Assembly: GCF_014195095.1 (NCBI RefSeq)
Contig: NZ_JACIBC010000006.1
Location: forward strand, 372,001-436,000
Direction: 5' to 3'
DNA: 64,000 bases
Origin: Rhizobium sp. BK602
GTDB taxonomy: Bacteria > Pseudomonadota > Alphaproteobacteria > Rhizobiales > Rhizobiaceae
The notes below the pieces were generated by a model. It saw only the letters and a program-made list of their open reading frames with translations. It ran no database searches and was not told the DNA's origin. Position 1 is the first letter of the stretch. Each line of letters begins with the position of its first letter. Positions 8,009 through 15,308 of the stretch are shown one piece after another. A program made the translations under genes and the position numbers.

Positions 8009-8590
8009 GGTGCGTTCCCCTTGATTTGGCGTGATCCCGCTCGAAGAGCCGCGTCGCGGATCTTCGCCTCGGAACCAAGCTTGAATGCCTTTGCCGGCGG
8101 GCGCGAGCGTATCTTTCTCGAACGGCGAAACGTGCGACGGCGGTAGGATGAGGCGAGCCTAGGGCACAATATATGACAATGCAAGCATTCCACGGGGCTC
8201 TCGGAAGATAAGGCGATTGTTGATATCTCAGGCGCTAAGGATCGGGTAACATTCGGAAAAATAACACTATTTTTCTCGGTGGCCGGGTACCTGACGACGC
8301 GCCAGCCATGGACCGTATCAGCTGTCGGTTGCTGCAAGTATTTGAAGTATAAAATTTAAATTATATGCATATGACGGCAATAGGCGTGGCCTGTGAGCTA
8401 GGCCATGAACGATGACATGATCATGGTGGGCGCAAAGGCCGCGGACGCGTCCATGTCGGCTTGCTTATGCCTGCGAAAATGCGAGGGGAAAGAGCGGCCG
8501 CGGCCTCGATGCTAAACCTTTGACATTTGAAATGTTGCTCCGTAGACCGTTTGAAGATGAACGTGCAACACGGTGATTTGAGCTGGCGCC
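8009..8590. promoter_or_regulatory. 582-base divergent intergenic region (cyclase / MarR)
   Basis: No convincing gene lies here; the minus-strand ORF through 8005-8337 has an arginine/serine-rich, shadow-like composition. The middle is AT-rich, with TATAA-centred symmetry around 8349-8366 and a perfect ATATGCATAT palindrome at 8363-8372. A second palindrome is at 8523-8535. The region probably holds both divergent promoters. A small RNA cannot be excluded by eye. Confidence 0.5.
8523..8535 (+). promoter_or_regulatory. candidate MarR operator ACATTT-G-AAATGT
   Basis: A perfect 13-base palindrome with six-base arms lies 55 bases upstream of the MarR start at 8591. This is the usual size and position of an autoregulatory MarR operator. 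Inferred from symmetry only. Confidence 0.45.
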
Positions 8591-9106
8591 ATGGCAGAAT
8601 CCGAGAGTGGAACCGTCGATCTGGAAATCATTGTCCAGGGGGCGCAGGAGGGCAAGAAGCAGGAGTTGCGGCTCTGGTTGCGGATGCTGTCGACCACCAA
8701 GCTGATCTCGCAGGAAATCCGCCGCCGCCTGCGCAATGAATTCGGCGCGACCCTACCGCAGTTCGATCTGATGGCGCAGCTCTATCGCGAGCGTGAGGGC
8801 TTGCGGCTCGGCGAGCTTTCCAAGCGCACGATGGTCACCAACGGCAATGTCACGGGTCTGGTCGAACGGCTGGAAATCGATGGCCTCGTGTTGCGCGAAA
8901 CGCCCGACGGAGACCGGCGGGTGACGGTCGCGAAGCTCACCGCGAAGGGCGAGGAGCACTTCGGCGCCATGGCCGCCGCGCATGAAGCCTGGCTGCGCGA
9001 ACTGATGGCCGATGTCGATCCCGCCATCATCGCCGAACTCTGGAAGGATATCGGCGCGGTCAAATCCTCGGTCAACAATCATCTTTCGGGCGCCGCCTTC
9101 GATTGA
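8591..9106 (+). CDS. MarR-family transcriptional regulator
   Basis: This 171-residue MarR protein has its recognition region at LRLGELSKRTMVTNGNVTGL (about residues 75-94) and a DR-containing wing (ETPDGDRRVTVAKLT). It is divergent from the cyclase gene and ends ten bases before the convergent ABC permease. It is a different paralogue from the MarR at 6543-7049, with no close sequence similarity outside the fold. MarR proteins of this sort regulate anthranilate, hydroxybenzoate and indoleacetate catabolic genes in other proteobacteria, which matches the neighbourhood. Confidence 0.87.
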   Translation: MAESESGTVDLEIIVQGAQEGKKQELRLWLRMLSTTKLISQEIRRRLRNEFGATLPQFDLMAQLYREREGLRLGELSKRTMVTNGNVTGLVERLEIDGLVLRETPDGDRRVTVAKLTAKGEEHFGAMAAAHEAWLRELMADVDPAIIAELWKDIGAVKSSVNNHLSGAAFD

Positions 9107-9115
9107 GGACCGGGC

Positions 9116-9790
9116 CTACCGCGCCTGCTCGCTTTTGAATCGCTTTTCGAGCACGCTCACCAGCCGCACCATAGGCCAGAGCAGGATGATGTAGATCAGC
9201 GCCGCCATGATCAGCGGTGATGGATTGGCATAGAAACCCTGCGCATTCTGTCCCTCCTTCAACAACTCCGGCAATGCCACGGTGGAGGCAAGCGAAGTAT
9301 CCTTGAACATCGACACGCAATTGCTCGTGGTCGGCGGGATGACGATGCGGATCGCCTGCGGCAGCACCACCTTGTGAAGCGTGACGAGGAAGGGGATGCC
9401 GAGAGCGGCGGCGGCCTCGAATTGCCCGCGCGGCACGCTTTCGATGCCGGAGCGGAAGACCTCGGCCGAATAGGCGGCCAGCACGATGGAAAAGCCCAGG
9501 ATCGCCGACCACCAGGCGGAAAGGCTGATGCCGACGAAGGGCAGGGCATAGTAGATCAGGATCAGCACCACCAGCATTGGCATGGCACGCATGATGTCGA
9601 TATAGGCGACGGTCAGCAGGCGCAGCGGCTTCGGCGCATAGAGGCGGATAAGGCTGACGACAAGACCGCCGGAAACGCCGAAGAGGATGCTGACCACGCC
9701 CAGCGCGATCGTCATCCAGAGGCCGCGCAGCAATTGCGGGAAGGCCGAGACCATGACGTCGGAATTGAAGAAGGTATCGACGAAGGACAT
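9116..9790 (-). CDS. amino-acid ABC transporter permease (HisMQ/GlnP type)
   Basis: This 224-residue inner-membrane permease has the conserved region around EVFRSGIESVPRGQFEAAAA, the EAA loop that contacts the ATPase, followed by LVTLHKVVLPQAIRIVIPP. Four or five hydrophobic segments are visible. I chose the ATG at 9790 because of the GGGAGCG Shine-Dalgarno; an in-frame ATG at 9802 lacks one. The binding protein lies just upstream. No ATP-binding subunit is encoded nearby, which is unusual for a polar amino-acid uptake system. Confidence 0.88.
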   Translation of the reverse strand: MSFVDTFFNSDVMVSAFPQLLRGLWMTIALGVVSILFGVSGGLVVSLIRLYAPKPLRLLTVAYIDIMRAMPMLVVLILIYYALPFVGISLSAWWSAILGFSIVLAAYSAEVFRSGIESVPRGQFEAAAALGIPFLVTLHKVVLPQAIRIVIPPTTSNCVSMFKDTSLASTVALPELLKEGQNAQGFYANPSPLIMAALIYIILLWPMVRLVSVLEKRFKSEQAR

Positions 9791-9832
9791 TGGCGCTCCC
9801 ATCAGGCGGAACAGAGCTGAAATCTATCACGG

Positions 9833-9859
9833 CTGCGCCGGCTACGAGCGCCGGCGCAG
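9833..9859 (-). terminator. intra-operon hairpin between binding protein and permease
   Basis: A ten-base GC-rich stem (CTGCGCCGGC at 9833-9842 with its complement at 9850-9859) closes a seven-base loop in the gap between the binding-protein stop and the permease start. No U-tract follows, so it looks like a stem-loop that raises binding-protein mRNA relative to the permease, as in other ABC operons. Confidence 0.45.
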
Positions 9860-9883
9860 GGTCTGATCGAGATGATCTTTTGA

Positions 9884-10681
9884 TCACGCCTTGGGGATCG
9901 GCATTTCGGTGACGGTGGAGGAGCCGGCCGGCGCTTTGCCGCCGAACCATTTTTCATGGATCTTTTCCAGCGTGCCATCCTTCTTCATCGCGGTGATGGC
10001 ATCGTTGATCTTGCCGAGCAACGGCGAGTCCTTTGTCATCATCAACCCGTACTGCTCGCCTGTCTTGATGCGTTCCTTGATGGCGAAGCCTTTCGTCTTG
10101 ACGAAAAGATATTGCATGCCGGGGATGTCGCTGACGACGGCGTCGATGCGGCCGGCGCCGAGATCGAGGAAGACGTCCTGCTGGGCATTGTAGCCCTTGA
10201 CGTCGGCAAAGGCCTGGGCGGCCTTGTTGTCGTTGGCCCATTTCTCGCCGGTCGAACCGGAGAGGACGCCGATGGTCTTGCCCTTGAGATCTGCGAGGCT
10301 TTTGATCGGGCTGCCGTCCTTGGTGGCGATGCCCATGTCGGAATCGTAGTAGGGCTGCGTGAAGGATTGCGACTTCAGCCGTTCCGGCGTGATGGTGATC
10401 GAGGAGATCGCCACATCGATGCGCTTGGAACTGGTCGCGGCGAAGAGGGCCTGAAAGCCATAGTCGGCAATATTGGTCGTCATGCCCGCGCGCTTTGCGG
10501 CCTCGTTGACGATATCGACCTCGAAACCTTCGAAGCTGCCGCTCGCGGTCTTGTATTCGAAGGGCGGATTGTTCGGATAGGAGCCGACGTTCAGCACATC
10601 GGCGGCATAAGCGAAGTGGCCGCCGCCGGCCATGCCGGCGACGGTCGCAAGAACGAGTAGATTGCGGCGGGTCAAATGCAT
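9884..10681 (-). CDS. amino-acid ABC transporter substrate-binding protein (family 3)
   Basis: This 265-residue periplasmic protein begins with a signal peptide (MHLTRRNLLVLATVAGMAGG, cleavage near the AYA-A site at 26-27). The mature domain has the family 3 signature in GSFEGFEVDIVNEAAKRAG and ends in the expected WFGGKAP region. I placed the start at 10681, where AGGGAGAA precedes the ATG; the frame stays open upstream but that part is arginine-rich and not protein-like. It delivers a polar amino acid or similar ligand to the permease at 9116-9790. Confidence 0.9.
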   Translation of the reverse strand: MHLTRRNLLVLATVAGMAGGGHFAYAADVLNVGSYPNNPPFEYKTASGSFEGFEVDIVNEAAKRAGMTTNIADYGFQALFAATSSKRIDVAISSITITPERLKSQSFTQPYYDSDMGIATKDGSPIKSLADLKGKTIGVLSGSTGEKWANDNKAAQAFADVKGYNAQQDVFLDLGAGRIDAVVSDIPGMQYLFVKTKGFAIKERIKTGEQYGLMMTKDSPLLGKINDAITAMKKDGTLEKIHEKWFGGKAPAGSSTVTEMPIPKA

Positions 10682-10758
10682 TTCGTTGTTCTCCCTCTGG
10701 TTATGACCGCGGACGCGTTCCGTGCGCGGGTAGTGCCGGCTCGTCCTGGGGCGAGCCG

Positions 10759-11967
10759 TCAAGCCATGGCGCCGACCATGCGGTCGAGCGCGATGCGCAT
10801 CTGTTCCGTGTCGCGGAACGTGCACATGCGAAGGAAGGCGCGGGACGATTCACCGAAATGGTAGCCGGGCGCCAGGCCGACGCGTGCAGTTTCGAGAATG
10901 CGTTCGCAGGCCACCGTGGCGTCGGCTTCGCCCCTCAGCGCGAAGAAGGCATACATGCCGCCACGCGGTTTTTCCGGCAGGATGATGCCGGGTATCCGCG
11001 GCAGCTTTTCATAGGCGAGATCGAGCCCGGCCTTGATTCTGGCGCGGATCTCGGCAACCAGCGGTTCGCCGTCGCGTAGCGCCGCGGCGGCCCCGGCCTG
11101 GATCATTGCCGATGTGCCGCTGTTGACATATTGCGTCATCGCGCCGAGCTGGTCGGCAATGCCGGCGGGATGCGTCAGCCAGCCGACGCGCCAGCCGGTC
11201 ATCGCCCAGGCCTTGGAGAAGCTGTTGATGGCAATCACCCGATCGTCATCGTCGGCCAACTGCAGGATCGACGGCGCGATTTCGCCATCGAAATAGAGGC
11301 GGGCATAGACCTCGTCGGAAATGATCCAGATACCGGTGCGGCGGGAGAAATCGAGCAGCGCCTGCATTTCCTCCCGTGTCGCGGTCCAGCCGGTCGGGTT
11401 CGACGGGGTCGACAGGAAAATGGCGCGGGTGCGGGCGTCGCAACGCGCAAAGAGCCTGTCGAGATCGAGGCGCCAGTCGGTATCGAAATCGAGCGATACG
11501 GGGCGGGGTTCGCCGCCGATCAGATGGATGGCATTGTGGATGTTCGGCCATTGCGGCGCGACATAGACGACATTGGTGCCGAGATCGACCAGCAGTTCGA
11601 GTGCCATATAGAGCGCCTGCATGCCGCCGGGCGCGACGGTGGTGCGCTCGATCGGGATCGGGCGGCCATGCCAGCGCGTCTGATACTCCGACAGGGCTTC
11701 GTTCAGTGCGGGAAGGCCGCGCATGTTCGGAACGTAGAAAGTCTGGCCGTCGTCGAGCGCCTTCTTGGCGGCGTCGCGAATGAAGGCGGGGGTTACCATG
11801 TCGCCTTCGCCGAACCACAACGGAATGACGCCGCCGAGTTCGCGGGCGCGCTTGGCGAGCACGGCGATATTGTCGGTGCGCAGATCGCGGATCTGGGCGC
11901 GGATACCCTCGAAGGCATGGTGGTTGCGTGTCGTCCCGGACAGGCTATTCGGCGGTGGAAGAGGCAA
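10759..11967 (-). CDS. class I/II PLP-dependent aminotransferase
   Basis: This 402-residue fold-type I aminotransferase has the Schiff-base lysine in INSFSKAWAMTGWRVGW. Upstream conserved elements are APGGMQALYMALE, the substrate loop STPSNPTGWTA, and WIISDEVYARLYFDG. It moves an amino group between an amino acid and a 2-oxoacid in the cytosol. I prefer the TTG at 11967, spaced correctly from AGGGAACGCACC, because residues encoded upstream (to ATG 12039) do not look conserved. The gene lies between the ABC binding protein and an HpcH aldolase on the same strand, so its substrate is probably the amino acid imported by that system. Confidence 0.87.
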   Translation of the reverse strand: MPLPPPNSLSGTTRNHHAFEGIRAQIRDLRTDNIAVLAKRARELGGVIPLWFGEGDMVTPAFIRDAAKKALDDGQTFYVPNMRGLPALNEALSEYQTRWHGRPIPIERTTVAPGGMQALYMALELLVDLGTNVVYVAPQWPNIHNAIHLIGGEPRPVSLDFDTDWRLDLDRLFARCDARTRAIFLSTPSNPTGWTATREEMQALLDFSRRTGIWIISDEVYARLYFDGEIAPSILQLADDDDRVIAINSFSKAWAMTGWRVGWLTHPAGIADQLGAMTQYVNSGTSAMIQAGAAAALRDGEPLVAEIRARIKAGLDLAYEKLPRIPGIILPEKPRGGMYAFFALRGEADATVACERILETARVGLAPGYHFGESSRAFLRMCTFRDTEQMRIALDRMVGAMA

Positions 11968-12083
11968 GGTGCGTTCCCTGGAAACCTGGTGTTGGAAGGG
12001 CGGCGCGTCACGGAGAGCAGCGTTTGGAGAGCCCTTCATTTTGAGGATCGTTATCCAAAAGCGAATGTATTTCAAGGATAAAG

Positions 12084-12097
12084 TTTTAAGCTTAAAA
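12084..12097 (-). promoter_or_regulatory. palindromic candidate operator TTTTAAGCTTAAAA
   Basis: This perfect 14-base palindrome lies 117 bases upstream of the aminotransferase start. Its arms match those of the sites at 388-403 and 513-528, which suggests a common regulator for the aromatic module and the aminotransferase. Confidence 0.5.
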
Positions 12098-12159
12098 AGT
12101 CTGGTTTCGTGAATAGTCCCCGCGTTGTTTTCTCACGTATTAAGTTTCTGAAATAATTA

Positions 12160-12939
12160 TTATTTTTCAATATTTTGCGATGCTGCGCGTGCTCGCGCCG
12201 CCACGATGCCGCCAGCCAGGCTGGCGCCCAGGAACATGGTGTCGCTGGCAAGCAGATAGAAGCTGATGCCGGCCTTCGACCAGAGGTCGATATCATCGGG
12301 CGATGGCCGGAAAATGCCAACCGTCCTGCCGGCGGCAAGAGCCGTCTCGGCGATGGTTTCGATGGCGGCATCGAGCCTGTCCTTTCCGGCAGGTCCCATG
12401 GCGTCGATCGACACCGAGAGATCGCCGGGGCCAATGAAAATGACGTCGATGCCATCGACCGCGGCAATCGCCGCGATATTGGCGAGCCCCTCCGCCGTCT
12501 CGACCTGAATGGCGAGCACCAGTTCGGCATTGGCCTTGGCGAGATAGTCTGGAATGCGGTAGCCATAGGCGGCGGCGCGGCCGGGACCGACGCCGCGCTC
12601 GCCGAGCGGCGGATAGCGGGTTGCGAGCACGGCGGCCTTTGCCTGCGCCGCCGTCGACACGCGCGGCACCAGAACACCGGCTGCACCCGCATCCAATACG
12701 GCGGCAATGGATTCCGGCGCGTGGCCGGGCACGCGCACCAGGGCGGGAACACGGTGCATGTCGGCGGCGCGGATCAGATCCTCGATACGCTCACGGCTGA
12801 TCTGGGCATGTTCCCAGTCGATGCAGAGAAAGTCGACGCCGGAGGCGGCAATGACTTCGATGGCGACGGGATGCGGAATAGCGGCGAAGGTGCCGATGAG
12901 CGGGGTCTTGTCGGTGCAGCTCTTGCGGAAATCGCTCAT
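12160..12939 (-). CDS. HpcH/HpaI-family class II aldolase
   Basis: This 259-residue protein has the TIM-barrel aldolase signatures: IDWEHAQ near residue 41, ALVRVPGHAP, the metal-binding glutamate in LAIQVETAEGLANI, and the metal-binding aspartate in IFIGPGDLSVS. Relatives cleave 4-hydroxy-2-oxoacids to pyruvate (or oxaloacetate) plus an aldehyde, using a divalent metal. The ATG at 12939 has a GAGGAAG Shine-Dalgarno; the upstream part of the frame is not protein-like. The adjacent aminotransferase could make a 4-hydroxy-2-oxoacid from a 4-hydroxy amino acid, which would link the two. That link is inference. Confidence 0.88.
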   Translation of the reverse strand: MSDFRKSCTDKTPLIGTFAAIPHPVAIEVIAASGVDFLCIDWEHAQISRERIEDLIRAADMHRVPALVRVPGHAPESIAAVLDAGAAGVLVPRVSTAAQAKAAVLATRYPPLGERGVGPGRAAAYGYRIPDYLAKANAELVLAIQVETAEGLANIAAIAAVDGIDVIFIGPGDLSVSIDAMGPAGKDRLDAAIETIAETALAAGRTVGIFRPSPDDIDLWSKAGISFYLLASDTMFLGASLAGGIVAARARAASQNIEK

Positions 12940-13105
12940 GGTCTTCCTCGCGCTCAAAAGGTCCCTGGGGAAGGGATAGACTGAAAAGGCGGAGCTGCGA
13001 AGCGGCAATCGTTTCAGGTTTCAACGTTGCCGCAGGCTGCCATCGTTCCGGCCGGTGCATCGCGGTGGCGGAGTTGCTCGGTGACGCCGCCGCTTGTGAA
13101 GCGGC

Positions 13106-14386
13106 TTATCTGTGTCGCGCCATGATCTCGGTCAGTACCGTCTCGAAGCGAGCGATTTCTTCAGGCTTGTTGTAGTGTACCAGGGATACCCGGATCGCCC
13201 CGGTTTCCATCGAGAGGCCGAGGCGTTTCATCAGGCGCGGGGCAAACATGTGTCCGTCGCGCAGGCCGATGCCGGCTTCGCCCATTTCGGTGGCGAACTG
13301 CTGCGGTGTGATATCAGGCATGTTGAAGCAGATGGTCGGCACGCGCTGTTCCAGACGGGCCTCATCGGAAATGCCGTAGATAGTGGCGCCATGGCGTTTC
13401 AGAGCGGCGATCATGTCACGAGAGAGCGTCAGTTCGTAGTCGCGGATCGCGCCCATGGCGGCGGCGAGTGCGTCGCGGCGGCCGTGTTCGCCGGCGGGCA
13501 GGAAGCGGCGGCCGAGATCTTCCAGGTAGTGGATGGCCGCATTCATGCCGGCGACGTTCTCATAGGTGAAGGTGCCGACCTCGATCTTGTAGGGCGGCAC
13601 GTCCGGAATGAAGTCTTCCTTGAAGGTCGGCAGCCTGACGAGCGCATCATAGCGGCCCCAGAGGAAACCCATATGCGGCGAGAAATTCTTGTAGCCGGAG
13701 CAGACCAGATAGTCGCAATCCCATGCCTGCACGTCGATCAGGCCATGGGGGCCGTAATGGACGCAATCGAGAAAGACTTCGGCGCCGGCGTCACGTGCCA
13801 AGCTGCCGACGGTGGCGACATCGACGATCGTGCCGATGGAATGGGCGGTCACCGTGCAGGCGACGAGGCGGGTTCTGCCGTTCAGCAGCGGCTTCAGGTC
13901 TTCGGTGTGCAGCATGCCGTCCTCGCGCATGCGCCACCAGACGATCTTGGCGCCATCGGCTTCCAGCGCCAGCCAGGTGGCGATGTTGGCGTCATGGTCC
14001 ACGTCGGTGATGACGATTTCGTTGCGCTCGCCGAGCAGCTTGGCTATGCCGAGGCTCACCAGGCGGATGAAGGAGGTGGCGTTCTGGCCGAAGGAGATCT
14101 CCTCCGGTCGGTAGGCATTGACCAGCATGGCGACGCTTTCGCGTGCCTCGGTCAAGTTGCGGTCGACGCCCTGGCTGTGTCGATATTTCGCCATGCGCTG
14201 GACGTTGAAATCGATCAGGTGATTGGCGACGGCATCGACCACCGCCTGCGGCACCTGCGCGCCGCCGGCATTGTCGAGAAAAACGAAATCGCCCGCTTTC
14301 CTGATGGCCGGGAACATCGCGCGGATCTCGTCGACCGGGAAGCTGTTCAGACCTGAAAAGGCTGGTTTGGCAGGGGAGGCGCTCAT
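13106..14386 (-). CDS. class V aminotransferase, cysteine desulfurase-like
   Basis: This 426-residue PLP enzyme resembles the cysteine-desulfurase-like group of class V aminotransferases. Its N-terminal motif is FVFLDNAGGAQVPQAVVDA. The PLP aspartate and histidine lie in EVFLDCVHYGPHG, and the Schiff-base lysine is in LVCSGYKNFSPHMG. The loop cysteine that IscS and SufS use for persulfide chemistry is not obvious, so a lyase, transaminase or epimerase role is as likely as desulfuration. It lies downstream of a GntR regulator on the same strand and is presumably controlled by it. Confidence 0.82.
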   Translation of the reverse strand: MSASPAKPAFSGLNSFPVDEIRAMFPAIRKAGDFVFLDNAGGAQVPQAVVDAVANHLIDFNVQRMAKYRHSQGVDRNLTEARESVAMLVNAYRPEEISFGQNATSFIRLVSLGIAKLLGERNEIVITDVDHDANIATWLALEADGAKIVWWRMREDGMLHTEDLKPLLNGRTRLVACTVTAHSIGTIVDVATVGSLARDAGAEVFLDCVHYGPHGLIDVQAWDCDYLVCSGYKNFSPHMGFLWGRYDALVRLPTFKEDFIPDVPPYKIEVGTFTYENVAGMNAAIHYLEDLGRRFLPAGEHGRRDALAAAMGAIRDYELTLSRDMIAALKRHGATIYGISDEARLEQRVPTICFNMPDITPQQFATEMGEAGIGLRDGHMFAPRLMKRLGLSMETGAIRVSLVHYNKPEEIARFETVLTEIMARHR

Positions 14387-14426
14387 GATGCTCTCGCTGA
14401 AAACGGGCGGACTTGAAGATCAGATA

Positions 14427-14440
14427 TGATCATTTGATCA
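14427..14440 (-). promoter_or_regulatory. candidate GntR operator TGATCA-TT-TGATCA
   Basis: Two palindromic TGATCA hexamers separated by TT lie 41 bases upstream of the class V gene start and 74 bases after the GntR stop. FadR-subfamily GntR proteins bind short inverted repeats of this size. The repeat is seen; the function is inferred. Confidence 0.45.
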
Positions 14441-14513
14441 CAAAATATTTGAAGGCTCAACTAAATTCTCCGGAAGGTCCGTTGGCTCCGGCTCGCCGGG
14501 ATTTTCGTTGGGT

Positions 14514-15242
14514 CTAACGCCGAACTGCCGAAGCGGGCTTTTTCGGGCGCGGTTCGTCCTGGGGCGCCGGGCAATAGTCGCGCAGGATCTCATGGGTCCG
14601 GCGGATATCGTCGATGACGCCGTCGCGGGCACGGCCAAAATCGCCGGCCTTGACCGCCTCTATGATCGGGACATGCGGTGCCGCCGGATCGATCTCGCCG
14701 CTGCGCATCAGCGGCTCGACGGAAGCGGACAGCATGCGCATATAGGGGCCGAACCGCAGCCACAATGTTTCGATGAGCTGCAGCAGCACCTCCGAACCCG
14801 AGGCGCGGTAGATGGTGAAATGGAATTGCTGGTTGCGGATCATCAGGTCGTAGACATTCCTGCCAAGGCCGATGGCGTGCTGTTCGGCGGCGATACGCTC
14901 CAGGGTCGCGATGTCGGTAGCGGTCAGGCGGGGGAGGCCGAGTTCGGCGGCGAGCCCCTCGACCGCGATGCGGGCGCGGCAGAGATCGTCGAGGCGGGCG
15001 AGCGTGACGATCGGAATGCGGGCCGAGCCGTTCGCCGCCACCTCCAGCGCATTTTCAGCCGCCAATCTGCGCAAGGCCTCGCGCACGGGCATGTTGCTGG
15101 TGCCGAAGGTGTCGGCCAGGGAAGCGATGGTCAGCGTCTGGCCGGGATCGAAATTGCCGGCCATCAGAGCGTTGCGCAATTGCTGGTAGACGGCCTCCTG
15201 GATGGTCGTTCTCGATGATACCGGTTCCAGGCCTATCCGCAC
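14514..15242 (-). CDS. GntR-family regulator (FadR subfamily)
   Basis: This 242-residue regulator has an N-terminal winged helix (QTLTIASLADTFGTSNMPVREALRRLA, about residues 36-62) and an all-helical FCD ligand domain with metal-site histidines and aspartates (DLMIRNQQFHFTIYRAS). It starts at a GTG (15242) with a GGGGAG Shine-Dalgarno. It lies upstream of the class V aminotransferase, so it probably senses the acid or amino acid that the 9.1-14.4 kb genes consume. Confidence 0.88.
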   Translation of the reverse strand: MRIGLEPVSSRTTIQEAVYQQLRNALMAGNFDPGQTLTIASLADTFGTSNMPVREALRRLAAENALEVAANGSARIPIVTLARLDDLCRARIAVEGLAAELGLPRLTATDIATLERIAAEQHAIGLGRNVYDLMIRNQQFHFTIYRASGSEVLLQLIETLWLRFGPYMRMLSASVEPLMRSGEIDPAAPHVPIIEAVKAGDFGRARDGVIDDIRRTHEILRDYCPAPQDEPRPKKPASAVRR

Positions 15243-15308
15243 GCTCGCTCCCCTCCCGCCCAGGCGATTCCCGCCATGCCGGACATCGTAGAAGGAAGGG
15301 CAGCCGTG

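Noticed and set aside
8005..8337. 110-codon minus-strand ORF upstream of the cyclase gene
   Set aside because: Arg/Ser-rich, no ribosome site, overlaps the promoter region and the cyclase start.
9873..9886. TGATC-TTT-TGATCA as a second GntR site
   Set aside because: It overlaps the end of the binding-protein gene and is imperfect; probably chance.
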